Source: Sphaerolaimus hirsutus (Eukaryota; Nematoda; Chromadorea; Monhysterida; Sphaerolaimidae). Taken from it: a stretch of 64,000 nucleotides of DNA. Of this stretch, positions 48,601 to 57,496 are shown piece by piece. The position numbers were made by a program, and so were the translations under genes. The DNA is taken from NCBI GenBank assembly GCA_964036195.1, contig OZ038456.1, forward strand, positions 23,847,792-23,911,791. The letters run 5' to 3'. A model generated the notes under the pieces. It did not search any database and was not told the DNA's origin. It saw only the letters and a list, made by a program, of their open reading frames with translations. Within the stretch, counting starts at the first letter, position 1; the number at the start of each line of letters is the position of its first letter.

Positions 48601-50374
48601 GGGAATACGGTCATCTGAAAACTATCAACTTTCATTCACAAACTTGTATCACCGAAACCCTAAAATGAAATTTTTGCCCCAGAAATCAAGTATACTACCA
48701 AGAAAGGATCGCGATGGACAAGAAAATGCTGAAAATGCGATTGACAAACCGCCCGATTACACGTGGGTTTTGCTATGATCGGGGCAAAACAGTGCAATAA
48801 TTTGGAAGCCCTATATAATCATTTGTAGCCCCTTTCACTTGATCATTCGAGCATTTTGAAAGAATTCTTGTCACTTTACACCCCGCACAAAAGTGTTGTC
48901 AAGTGTTCAAATGTCATGCTAAAATGGCACACAAATTTTCATGCAAAGTATCAAAAGTTTTTTAAAATATGAAGCTTTAAAGATAATTGTCACTTATTTT
49001 TGAATAATTATTTTTACCAAACTTTCAGGGCGGCGACGACAAGCCATTATTCTGCCGCGCCAAAAACTGACACAACTTGCCAATCGGAAAACAATGGAAA
49101 AGTGACTCGTACATCGACTCGTTCAAATAATTCTATTCGCTCACTTGTCAAAACTGTCAGGGGGGTTCGTGGGGGTGGTTTTACCTTTTCATTGTGAAAT
49201 ATCCCTAGGGGGTTAATTTTTTCAGATTGTATGTTTTGAGGGTGTTATTTGGGGGTCACACGTGCAGATATGAGCGGTTAAGTTCAATAAAAATGTCAGG
49301 TAAAACACCCTTAAAGAGAAAATTTACCTGGCACTTATTCACCACAAACTATCCTCAAATTCCCCAACATTAACCACAATTTTTCACACAAAAAAAACAT
49401 TCACATTCTCGCAGAACGCTTTCAATCCACCCAGCACCTACAACAGAATAGGACCCGGCTATCTACAGTCAATCACAAATCGACCAGTCGTGAGAAATCA
49501 CAACAGAAACAGAGATAGCAGCAGTAAAGTTGGTTTTGGGGGGGGTTGTTTTTGAGGTGGGGTGTAGCGTGTAGTGATGGAAAAGTGCCTGGAAAATGGT
49601 GCCAATAACCAAGGACACAAAGTATCGAGATGCGATCAAATACACTACATTGCATTGGTGTCAAAGGGATTTTGAGCTTTTTTGAAATTATAATAGCTGC
49701 CGTATTTCCTAGAAATACCCCCCACCCCTCAAAATGGGCACTATGAATTAATAACCCCCCCCCCCCCCACTTGAGTGTAAATAGAACGTCAATTACAAAA
49801 GCTGCAGTTCAATACCCATGCAATGCATAAGACACGTTAAAAACAATTATTGTGTTACGTTAGAACATGGTTTATACCATCTTCATACTTATATAAGGCT
49901 GTAGACTCTTATATATGGTGGTTTTGTGGCACATTTTTCTACGTCTGCGTACATTATTAGTACCGGGAGCTCAAAAAATTTCTGGCGAAATAATAACCCC
50001 CCCCCCCTCGAATTATCCCCCCCCCCTCGAAATACCCCCCTCGAAATTCTCACTCTGAAAAAATAAACCCCCTGGGGGTATTTCGAGGAAATACGGTAAC
50101 TATTTTGAAAGCCGCCTGCGAGCGCCAGCACCATGGCGCCATTCCACAAGCCTTCAAGGGATTGTGCGAGTAATTGTGCGAGGTTGAATGAGTTTATAAA
50201 TTTATAATGTCCGCATTGTCAAAATAACGGAAAAATCACAGAAAAGATGCGCTTGTAAAATGAAACTTTCTCAAATTTCAAATTCATTTTCAGACTGACG
50301 CAAAAAGTGAGGATGCAGATGAATGTGAAGAGAGTTTGCTCGCAGTGGATCCATGTGTTTTGACAAGCGTTTGA
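29983..50374 (+). CDS. GPCR gene B, complete long form (FMRFamide-receptor-like, 761 codons)
   Basis: Exons: 29983-30082, 30257-30377, 31118-31185, 32102-32256, 32917-32996, 33452-33652, 38065-38179, 38668-38911, 39261-39477, 39547-39633, then tail exons 39995-40267, 41423-41545, 43249-43356, 43425-43521, 48683-48762, 49029-49164 and 50294-50374. Phases agree at all junctions; the sum is 2286 nt. It would act at the plasma membrane as a peptide receptor. TM1 has GLFSN, TM2 keeps Asp (GASDFF), TM3 ends FAAIDCYV (DRY is DCY), TM4 ends YNSLRF, TM5 has LPFLLL, TM6 has CNTLA instead of CWxP, TM7 has NSSVNFVIY. IYNxxRF-like and NSSxNFxIY motifs are hallmarks of FMRFamide-receptor relatives. The tail is hydrophilic, holds PPPPY and ends LTSV, a class I PDZ ligand. 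Exon 1/2 borders and the exon 10 donor are the least certain points. Confidence 0.85.
30099..30238. mobile_element. small fold-back element filling GPCR intron 1
   Basis: Inverted arms built on TGTAAAATGCCCTGTAAAAT face each other across about 35 bp. It occupies most of the 174-bp intron 1. Its outermost bases offer GTAAAATG and CATTTTACAG, which resemble splice signals, but using them puts the next exon out of frame. The same TGTAAAATG / GTCAATTG vocabulary occurs at 11625-12005. Confidence 0.7.
30257..33652 (+). CDS. gene B exons 2-6: TM1 to TM5
   Basis: Exon 2 (30257-30377) is TM1. Exon 3 (31118-31185) is TM2. Exon 4 (32102-32256) is the first extracellular loop and TM3. Exon 5 (32917-32996) is TM4. 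Exon 6 (33452-33652) is the second extracellular loop with two Cys and TM5. Each acceptor is TTTCAG- or CACAG-like, and each join keeps phase (2, 1, 0, 2, 2). Confidence 0.85.
30478..30902. mobile_element. CCGTATTACC fold-back element (type II) in intron 2
   Basis: Ends CCGTATTACCTCGAA and TTCGAGGTAATACGG with TA flanks. The core ATGATGTACATTGCATACAT is shared with 40747-40790 and 53425-53450. Confidence 0.85.
31233..31456. mobile_element. CCGTATTTCTTCTAATAGAACGGC element (type IV) in intron 3
   Basis: Left end CCGTATTTCTTCTAATAG after TA; AATAGAACGGCA words repeat; the right end ATGCGG is eroded. A better copy is 42164-42277. Confidence 0.6.
32514..32880. mobile_element. hAT-like element with TTGGCGC arms in intron 4
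   Basis: Ends TAGTGATGTAAAAGCGCC and TTTTCACATCACTA. Arms are GGCGCTTGGCGC arrays. Flanks GTTCCTCA / ATTCCCCC are only loosely similar, so the 8-bp duplication is eroded. Confidence 0.75.
33767..34163. mobile_element. CCGTATATCCTTGAATAAG element (type III) in intron 6
   Basis: Left end TCGTATATCCTTGAATAAG (first base changed), right end CGAGGATATACGG, TA on both sides. Interior repeats CCCCTTGAATAACTC. Confidence 0.8.
34366..36088. mobile_element. hAT-like element with TCGGGTTCGGGTA arms, copy B
   Basis: Ends TAGGGTTGGGAA and TTCCCAACCCTA; 8-bp flanks TGCAGCGC / TGCAGCAC (34358-34365, 36089-36096). Arms are CGGGTATCGGGTTCGGG arrays. It contains the type V element 34578-34971 and, at 35874, the empty gypsy site; in copy A the gypsy element sits inside it (right end 8638). 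Confidence 0.85.
34578..34971. mobile_element. CCGTAAATGCTC element (type V)
   Basis: Ends CCGTAAATGCTCCAATAAG and CTAATAGAGCATTTACGG; interior repeats GGTCGCATTATTGGAGGGG. Right flank TA, left flank GA. It splits the CGGGTA arm of the enclosing hAT-like element. Confidence 0.7.
36467..36697. mobile_element. CCGTATTTCC fold-back element (type I), copy B
   Basis: Paralogue of 9015-9245 with the same TA flanks. Confidence 0.85.
36783..38064 (+). other. intron 6 sequence of gene B, no gene seen
   Basis: Aligns to 10392-12713 of copy A without the 1-kb hAT-like insertion. Nothing codable seen. Confidence 0.6.
39666..39919. mobile_element. fold-back element with GTAAGTGACAAG arms, copy B
   Basis: Same position and sequence as 15239-15492, so it predates the duplication. 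Confidence 0.65.
40406..41250. mobile_element. CCGTATTACC element (type II) with nested copy, gene B tail intron
   Basis: TA-flanked type II ends. A second type II element (40633-41064) sits at TA inside it. The element at 51092-51549 preserves the empty version (AGGGTTTATGTGTATATAC near 51333-51351). Confidence 0.85.
40633..41064. mobile_element. nested type II element
   Basis: CCGTATTACCTCG to CGAGGTAATACGG, TA duplicated at 40631-40632 and 41065-41066. Empty site visible in the sibling element at 51338-51339. Confidence 0.88.
41899..42674. mobile_element. hAT-like element with GTAAGCGTAAGCG arms
   Basis: Ends CAGAGTTGTT and GCAACTCTG; exact 8-bp duplication CTCGAAAT (41891-41898, 42675-42682). 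Arms are (TAAGCG)n. It contains a 114-bp type IV element (42164-42277). Confidence 0.93.
42164..42277. mobile_element. small type IV element
   Basis: CAGTATTTCTTCTAATAGAA to TTCTATTAGAAGAAACACGG, flanked by TA (42162-42163, 42278-42279). Confidence 0.8.
44055..46720. mobile_element. 2.67-kb hAT-type element (CAGGCTG ends)
   Basis: Ends CAGGCTGACCGCGA and TCGCGGACAGCCTG; exact 8-bp duplication CCGGCACC (44047-44054, 46721-46728). Sub-terminal GTGTTATA motifs cluster at both ends, as expected for hAT transposase binding. No transposase recognised. The interior has a GC-rich block (45230-46100) and a 45-bp inverted repeat (44737-44918). Confidence 0.88.
45223..45490 (-). other. possible captured exon inside the hAT element
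   Basis: A - strand frame of about 88 codons follows an acceptor-like ATCACAATAG and ends in TGA. It is Ser/Ala/Gly-rich with a QRDNLGHYVGG stretch. Base composition is far more GC-rich than its surroundings. No family recognised. Confidence 0.3.
49700..50096. mobile_element. type I element, copy B
   Basis: Paralogue of 21102-21950 lacking the nested element; left TA mutated to TG. Confidence 0.85.
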
Positions 50375-51091
50375 ATATGAATTTACAAAATGTTGTATAT
50401 TCTTTTCAAACCCACTGAGAGTTTATTGCTGCTGGACAAAAGCGCATGAAGGTTCCTAATTCTGTAAATATCACAAACTCTTTGTCAAGTGACAACCACA
50501 AGTGACAAGTTGAATTTGTAATTCAGAGATTGGCACTTGATTTGACTTGACTTGACACTTGACACTTGACACTTGACATTGTGCAACATTGGCTACTGAT
50601 ATGGCAGATTGAGATATTTATACATAGCTTTAACTACCTATAAATCTATATGATAAGACATCTGTATTAACACTTCTACCTAACATGCTAAACTCGAGTG
50701 ATATTTTGCTTTGTACTTTTGAATATTTTTTATTGACTGGTCCAAAATTGAAAGCAGTAGATCACTCTAGTTTCCTTCCCTATGTTGTTTGTACATGTAA
50801 AAAATATGTAGGATTTTTCTTATGTTAGCTTTCAAATGTTCTTTGAGGATATTGAAGCAGTATTGACATGCTTTAATTTACTGACTGCACACTTTCCACT
50901 GAAATGTACCTACCATCAATTCCAAATAAAGGAAAAAATATTTTTGATGTTTTTATCATTTCACATTCCTCTTTCATTGTGGGAGAATTTGGTGCAAAAT
51001 TGTTCATGTAGATTTATTCAGCAGAATATGGTAACACTCTACAAAGCAGGCGGTCAGATCAGTAAAGATAGAGTTTAAAATAATATACCTA

Positions 51092-51549
51092 CCGTATTAC
51101 CTCGAATTATCCCCCCCTTGAATTAACCCCCCCCCTCGAAATACCCCCCTAAAATTCGGCTGAGGAAATAATAACCCCCCCCCCCTCAAAATACCCCCCC
51201 TAACATTGAGTGTAAAGAGAACGTACATGACAAATACACGTTAAAACGTGATCTGTACTTACTGTACTGTTAATAGTGATCTGTACAATGCAGAACACAC
51301 GTTAAAACTGAAGATTGAGTGACGTTAGGGAAGGGTTTATGTGTATATACAGTTATATATACCTATAAATACATATACATCTATGTAATTGTTCGATTTT
51401 TCTACGTCTGCGTATGGGGAATTTTCGAAAATTGCTGGCGAAATAATAGGCCCCCCCCTCGAATAACCCCCCCCCCTCGAATTATCCCCCCCCCTCAAAT
51501 TTTGCTGGCGAAATAATAAACCCCCTGGGGGTATTTCGAGGTAATACGG
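51092..51549. mobile_element. type II element
   Basis: CCGTATTACCTCGAATTATC to TCGAGGTAATACGG, TA flanks; un-nested sibling of 40406-41250. Confidence 0.85.
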
Positions 51550-51970
51550 TATTTATATAGAATATCTACGAGATAGTTTCTTCCCTTCACAAAATGTCTT
51601 CCAATTTTACATTTATTTTGATGTGAATTTTCCTTTTTTATGTGCAAAACTTATTTACCTGTTCGAGCAAACACTCAAGACAAGAACCATTAACAAGATA
51701 GTTTGCAGTCAAAATTTGGGAACGTTAGTGCACTTGGTAATATCTGACATCAGTAAGCTAAAAGTTGAGTACTCATAAATCAGCTTTTCACCTATTTCAG
51801 TGCTATTTTGAGTTTGCATTTTTATCTTCAGTTGTAAATAACGACGCTAAAAAATTCAAATCATTCAAAACTGATTTATGGGTACCTATTCTATTTTGCG
51901 TTTACTAGTGTTAGTAAACTAGCACAGTGCAAATGTGACAAATCTGCTTTAAACGCATTTGAGTTTACCA
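51550..51970. other. intergenic, no gene seen
   Basis: Unique AT-rich DNA ending in CATTTGAGTTTACCAG, a phrase also found at 45018 and 59992, so probably one end of a further uncharacterised repeat. Confidence 0.4.
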
Positions 51971-51971
51971 G

Positions 51972-52708
51972 GTGCCGGTTCCGCAAGTGGACAAGTTAAG
52001 AGTTAAAAGTTAAGAGTTGAGTAAAAAGACAAATCGCGAGTTAAGAGTAAAGTTAAAGTTTAAGAGAAAAGTTAAAGTTTAAGAGAAAAGTTAAAATTTA
52101 AGAGAAAAGTTAAAAGTTGAGTTAAGAGTTAAAAGTTGAGTTAAGAGGTAAAAGTTGAGTTAAGAGTTGAGTTAAGAGTTGAGAGTTAAGAGACAAGTGG
52201 AAAATGATGGTAAAAAAATATTAAAAAATAAAAATATGAAATTGGTATCGATACGGCTGTTCGCTGGCATGGTGCCAATGTTGTATGCACGTCATTTGAA
52301 AATAACGTATCCAAAAAAATTGTCGCTAAAAAAAGAAAAAATCGCCGAACGTTGTTTCGAAATGGCCGTGCGGGGACAAAATATGATTGAAGATCAGCGT
52401 ATCGCGCTTCTGCAACGAATGACCCATTTGTCTTTTAAATCAACTTTTAACTCATCTTTTAACCTTTAACTCAACTCTTAACATTTAACTCAACTTTTAA
52501 CCTTTAACTCAACTCTTAACTTTTAACTCAACTTTTGACTCAACTTTTAACCTTTAACTCAACTCTTAACTTTAAACTCAACTTTTGACTCAACTTTTAA
52601 CCTTTAACTCAACTCTTAACTTTTAACTCAACTTTTGACTCAACTTTTAACCTTTAACTTAACTCTTAACTTTTAACTCTTAACTTGTCTACTTGCGGAA
52701 CTGGCCCC
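51972..52708. mobile_element. fold-back element with GAGTTAAAAGTTGAGTTAA arms
   Basis: Ends GTGCCGGTTCCGCAAGTGGA and TACTTGCGGAACTGGCC, both next to CCAG. Arms are TTAAGAGTTAAAAGTTGAG arrays in opposite orientation. The 200-bp centre (52215-52430) is unique and open on the + strand. Confidence 0.8.
52215..52469 (+). other. unique open centre of the fold-back element
   Basis: A + strand frame that includes RLFAGMVPMLYARHL and AERCFEMAVRGQNMIEDQ, with normal-looking composition between two simple-sequence arms. It could be a captured exon or transposase remnant. Not recognised. Confidence 0.3.
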
Positions 52709-52710
52709 AG

Positions 52711-52951
52711 GTGCCAGTTCCTCAAAATGAGACGTGAGAAGTGAAATGACAAAAGCGAAGTAAAAGCGCAAAGGCGGAGTGAAATGGCAAGTGAATTGGC
52801 AAGTGAAATGGCAAAAGCGAAGAGAACTCACGTTTTATTTTTATGTTTTACTTCGCTTTTGCCAATTCACTTGCCGTTTCACTTGGCCTTTGTGCTTTTA
52901 CTTCGCTTTTGTCATTTCACTTCTCACTTCTTATTTTGCGGAACTGGCCCC
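52711..52951. mobile_element. fold-back element with AAGTGAAATGACAAAAGCG arms
   Basis: Directly abuts the previous element. Ends GTGCCAGTTCCTCAAAAT and TTTTGCGGAACTGGCC, CCAG on each side; arms of AAGCGAAGTAAAAGCGC words. Confidence 0.8.
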
Positions 52952-53292
52952 AGTATGAACCATTTAGGATATCCGTCAACAGTAATGTACTCGGCAAACT
53001 CCTCATTCCAGTAAACTCAAGTGTGTTCAAAACTGTTTCACCGGTTTCAGAAATTTTGACCAGAAGTTTCAGAAAACTAGCGTGCGCGGGCACATTGAAT
53101 TTTTTGTTTGTAACGATACATATTTTATGTCATCATTTATATTTAGTTGTTTTACTATTTATTTATTTAGAAAAGATACGTTGATAAATGATAAATGAAA
53201 CTCGCTTGAATTGATGAGATGAAATGAATTTATGCAAGAAATCAATTTTTTTTTCTGCATTCGTTTTGTTGCATTCCACGTCACATGCTCTA

Positions 53293-53966
53293 CCGTATTA
53301 CCTCGAATTATCCCCCCCTTGAATTAACCCCCCCCCCACCCCCCTCGAATTAACCCCCCCTCAAAATGGGCTGGGGAAATAATAACCCCCCCCCCCCTCG
53401 AAATACCCCCCCTCCGGAATGATGTACATCATGTATGCAATGTACATGATGTATTTATTACTATACTCGGCGGACATGATACTCTGCCCTCGCACTCATT
53501 TATGTCCCACGTTGGAAGCGTGCCAATGATGGTAAAGCATGCGGTTTTTGTATAAAAGATGAAAACATCATTGTTCTGAATAAGTTAACGTATACCGTTA
53601 CAACAACATAGATGATTTTTTTCAACGTTTTATGAAATCGCATGCGTAAAAAATCGTTGGCACGCTTCCAGCGGGAACCACGCGTGCAGGGTGTAAAGTG
53701 ATTGGAGTATACGTATTTGCATCGCAGCTACACTTATACGCTCATTTCTGTACAGATGTACATCTAAGGCCCCAAAAAAACCTAATTTCTCCCATTTATT
53801 ACCGTTTTTGTGTAAGAAAACGCGTATACTTTACTATGAATTTCACGAAAAATTCTGGCGAATTAAAAAAAAAACCCTCGAATAAACCCCCCCCCTCGAA
53901 TTAACCCCCCTCAAATTTTGCTGGCGAAATAATTAACCCCCATGGGGGTATTTCGAGGTAATACGG
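53293..53966. mobile_element. type II element carrying an ACTCGGCGGAC element
   Basis: TA-flanked type II ends; a 246-bp element (53464-53709) interrupts it relative to 40790-40810. Confidence 0.85.
53464..53709. mobile_element. TACTCGGCGGACAT element
   Basis: TACTCGGCGGAC at the left, GGAGTA at the right, TA duplicated. Close relative at 55688-55933. Confidence 0.8.
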
Positions 53967-54326
53967 TATGTGAGATTTTTTCAATGGTGCCTACACAGTA
54001 CACACAAACAAATTTTGTAACCAAAATTTTAAATAATTTGGAAAACTTGTAAACATCAGATGTCAGAGTTTACTCATTGTCGCAGCAAACACTTCTTTAC
54101 TCACAGAAGTAAACTCAATTTGGATGCTCATAAATCAGCTTTGAGCGTAATTGAGTTTACCACGTTGAGTTTATTAAAATTTTCAACTGTAGTTGACAGA
54201 CCACAAAACGATGCATTTACTTATAAAACCAACAAACATTTTTTCAGTTGACACTTTGTTACCTATGTCAACTAGCATTGTGAGCAAAAAAGAGAGAAAC
54301 ATACCCATGTCAAATAGACGGGGGTG

Positions 54327-54698
54327 CACTGATACGCACATCTGCCCGTTACGCACATTTGCCCGTTTTTTTCACTTGACACTTTTTCAAGTGATTTTCA
54401 GATATAAGTAAAGTGAAAAAAGTGGCGCAATGACATTAGTGAACTTTTTTCACTTCACTCATATCTGAAAGTCACCTGAAAATGTGTCAAGTGAAAAAAA
54501 CAGTGAAAAATAGCCATTTTTCACTGTTTTGCACTTGACACATTTTCAAGTGATTTTCAGATATGAGTGAAGTGAAAAAAGTTCACTAATGTCATTGCGC
54601 AACGTTTTTCACTTTACTCATATCTGAAAATCACTTGAAAAAGTGTCAAGTGAAAAAAACTGGCAAATGTGCGTAACGGGCAGATGTGCGTATCAGGC
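54327..54698. mobile_element. near-perfect palindrome, CTGATACGCACATCTGCCCG ends
   Basis: Arms of about 175 bp match almost completely; ends CTGATACGCACATCTGCCCG and its complement. Inner words ACTTGAAAATCACTTG repeat. The flanking ACCCATGTCAAA occurs on both sides (54302 and 54730). Confidence 0.85.
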
Positions 54699-54764
54699 CT
54701 GCCCCAAAAAGACAAATAGAAAATTGACAAACCCATGTCAAACAGGTCATTTTAAGCCTGCAAA

Positions 54765-55023
54765 TCACTTTGAATTCACATCTTGTCTGTTATCACCCAT
54801 CGAATGTATCCTATTCTTTCTCCCATCTTTTCTCATGCAACACTCTCTCAAACAGAATAAAATCACCAGAATTGCAGCTACAGAAATAAAAATTAGTGCC
54901 ACTGTCAAAATTATTTCATCTGTTCCATTAACTGGAGGCAAATGTATTGTGGGCATTTCAGCTGTTGCATTAGTAACACTTGTGGAATTTATAGTTGAAT
55001 TTGAATTAGATAATGAAGGACCT
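54765..55023 (-). CDS. possible exon of a single-pass membrane protein
   Basis: On the - strand: a Ser/Thr/Asn-rich extracellular segment with several N-glycosylation sequons (NSTINSTSVTNAT), then NGTDEI, a 22-residue hydrophobic helix, CLRECC (possible palmitoylation) and a basic tail MRKDGRKNR ending in a stop. Topology fits a type I membrane protein. The upstream side runs into the fold-back element at 55025, so any earlier exon is not visible. Confidence 0.5.
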
Positions 55024-55178
55024 GGGGCCAATTCCACAAGTGGACAAGTGACAAGAAAAGTGGTAATTGGTAAGTGAGGTGATAAGTGACATTCACACAT
55101 GTATCAAGGCAACAAATTTTCAGTTACCTGTCACTAGTAGTTGCAAGTTTACTTGTCACTTTTAAGTTATACTTCATG

Positions 55179-55476
55179 CACAGCAAAAAATGGGTTCGTG
55201 AAGTGTGTGGAAGTGCGCTCAGTGAAGACACTTCCACTCACTTTCACACACTTCACGAAGTTTTCAGTGAAGCGTCTTCCACTCACTTCACCTAGCTTCA
55301 CGAAGCCGAAATTCGTGAAGTGCACTTCACGAACCTTTGCAGCATACTTTGCATGGTTCGTGAAGTGCCGTGACGCATGTGGGATTCAATGAACTTTCTT
55401 CACGCCGACATTGCGCATCTGCGTGAAGACACTTCAGGACACTTCACCGCGCATCACACACCCATTTTTCGCTGTG
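55179..55476. mobile_element. CACAGC-ended element, 3-bp target ATG
   Basis: Ends CACAGCAAAAAATGGGT and CCCATTTTTCGCTGTG with ATG on both sides. Same GTGAAGTGC / CTTCACG words as 20083-20385. Confidence 0.8.
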
Positions 55477-55687
55477 ATGCCTTTCATTGTCTAAATAAAA
55501 CTCTCAGTTATGTGGGTGTGGAGGAAGCACCAGCATTGTAAAATGATCTCCACAGTCTTGGAAGTATCTGATGTCTATGTAAAGCATGTGAGGGCATTTC
55601 AAGGGCACAACAAAATGTCATGATGCTGGTGAAAACATTTGGAAGCATGTTGCTTCACAACTTGAATTTTTCCTGTGGCCACTTATA

Positions 55688-55933
55688 TACTCGGCTGACA
55701 TGATACTCTGCCCTCGCACTCATTTATGTCTCACGTTGGCAGCGTGCCAATGATGATAAAGCATGCGATTTTTGTGTAAAAGATGAAGAAAATCATTGTT
55801 GTGAATTGGTTGACGTATAGCGTTATAACAGCGATTACTTTTTCAACTTTTTTTTGAAAATCGCATGCATTAAAAAACCGTTGGCACGCTTCCAGCGGGA
55901 ACCACGCGTGCAGGGTGTAAAGTAACTGGAGTA
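55688..55933. mobile_element. TACTCGGCTGACAT element
   Basis: Same length and interior as 53464-53709; TA flanks. Confidence 0.8.
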
Positions 55934-55935
55934 TA

Positions 55936-56985
55936 CTTGTCATTCACTACTTTTCTTGTCATTTGTAAATTTGAGGAATCGACACCTGGATTCGACATTT
56001 TTCAACTGTTTTGTTCCTCCAGAGTCAAGATTCCTATTTGATATTATGCCGAATTTCTAGTTGATGCTGTTCCTGTAAAAGCAGAAAACAAATGTAAGCG
56101 GTTTAAGTTTGAAAAGCGCTGGTTTCTTTTGTGTGCCTGAATCATTCAATCATTTCCAAAGAAATTGTTGTGATTTTTCAGAACTGAACTTTTTTTAGAC
56201 AAAAACGCTTAACTTTGAATGTAATGTTAGTAGGCACTTTCTTGTGTTTTGCAATCAGAGGAAATTGTTCATTCATTAAAAAAAATAGAAAATATGTATA
56301 CTCGGCGGACATCACGCTTAGTATGGAAACCTACCACAACCCATCTGAATAATGAACTAATGAACTAAAAAAATATACAGTTGTTTCATCATAATATTTC
56401 GTTTTTACTGTGGAATAATTATTTACGGAATTTATTACGCGATTTTATTCATTAAATTATGGTAGAATTCAGCTCATACTTTGCGGTCCGCTGAGTATAC
56501 ACAGTAAACCTGAAAGTCTTATATGCTTTTCAAAAAAAAAATTGAGATTCGTTGCCAAGCATTCAAAATATTCTTCCCGGTAAAAGATCCTCAAAACTTT
56601 GATAAAATGGGATGAAAAATTCGTTGCTGCAAACTCAAAATTCTGAAATTGCATACACAGCGATACCAGATAATACAATACATACAATACATAAAGTGCA
56701 AATCATGTGTGCATAGGATTTAAAGAAATCTTGTGAAATTTATATTGTCAAAAATAAACAAAATCTTATACCATTTTTATTTTTGCATATTTTCAGGCTT
56801 TTCAAAAGCGATAAATTACCTACTGTAACCTTTTTGTAAAGTTTACTGATATGATATTGAGTTACATTGTCATAGTTAGGCATATTTGGACCTTAATGAA
56901 ATCTTCTAGTTCTAGTGTTGTATACAAAACAACAACAACAATATTTCTGTGTAAGTAAACATAGAATAAGTTAAAAACACCGCAG
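55936..56985. repeat. second local duplication, copy 1
   Basis: Matches 60498-64000 apart from insertions in the latter. No gene recognised. Confidence 0.9.
56299..56497. mobile_element. TACTCGGCGGACATC element, un-nested
   Basis: 199 bp, ends TACTCGGCGGAC and GTCCGCTGAGTA, TA flanks. Its copy in the second duplicate (61387-63066) carries a 1.48-kb insertion. Confidence 0.88.
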
Positions 56986-57011
56986 GTGAGAGAAAGTGAC
57001 AAGAATAAGGC

Positions 57012-57496
57012 CGAGATTACAGCTCAGCGTGAATTTGACGTAAAATGATGACGTAAAATTATGATGTAAAATTAATTACATGAGTGTGGATGATGCCAAC
57101 ATGTCTACAATTTTTTATGGATAATATATGAATCAATACCTTATTCGTGTCCAATACTGAGTTTGATCAGCCACAGCTAGAGCAAATTGAAAAATTCAAT
57201 TTTTTTTCATTTTACGTCAGGGAACTAATTTTACATTTCACGTCAAAGATTTCATCCAACCATTGATCTGAAATGTAAAATTAGTTCCCTGACATAAAAT
57301 GAAAAAAATTGAATTTTTCAATTCGCTGTAGCTGTGGCTGATAACACTCAGTATTGGACTCAATTAAGGTATTGATTCATATATTATCCATAAAAAAATT
57401 GTAGACATGTGGCATCATCCACACTCGTGTAATTAATTTTACAACATAATTTTACGTCATCATTTTACGTCAAATTCATGCTGAGCTGTAATCTCG
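57012..57496. mobile_element. near-perfect palindrome, CGAGATTACAGCTCAGC ends
   Basis: Diverged sibling of 9313-9797. Arms of about 230 bp containing ACGTAAAATGATGACG words. Confidence 0.85.

Larger units (their letters stand above)
35816..51030 (+). repeat. segmental duplication, copy B
   Basis: Paralogue of 1-60 plus 8432-22939. It preserves empty sites for several copy-A insertions (35874 gypsy; 36781 ACTCGGCGGAC element; 49911-49918 nested CCGTAT element). It has its own private insertions at 40633-41064, 41899-42674 and 44028-48176. The left limit cannot be seen because copy A runs off the window. Confidence 0.93.
55025..55984. mobile_element. fold-back element with GACAAGTGACAAG arms, host of two others
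   Basis: Ends GGGGCCAATTCCACAAGTGG and TTTGAGGAATCGACA, with CCTG at each flank. It contains a CACAGC element (55179-55476) and a TACTCGGC element (55688-55933). Confidence 0.7.
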
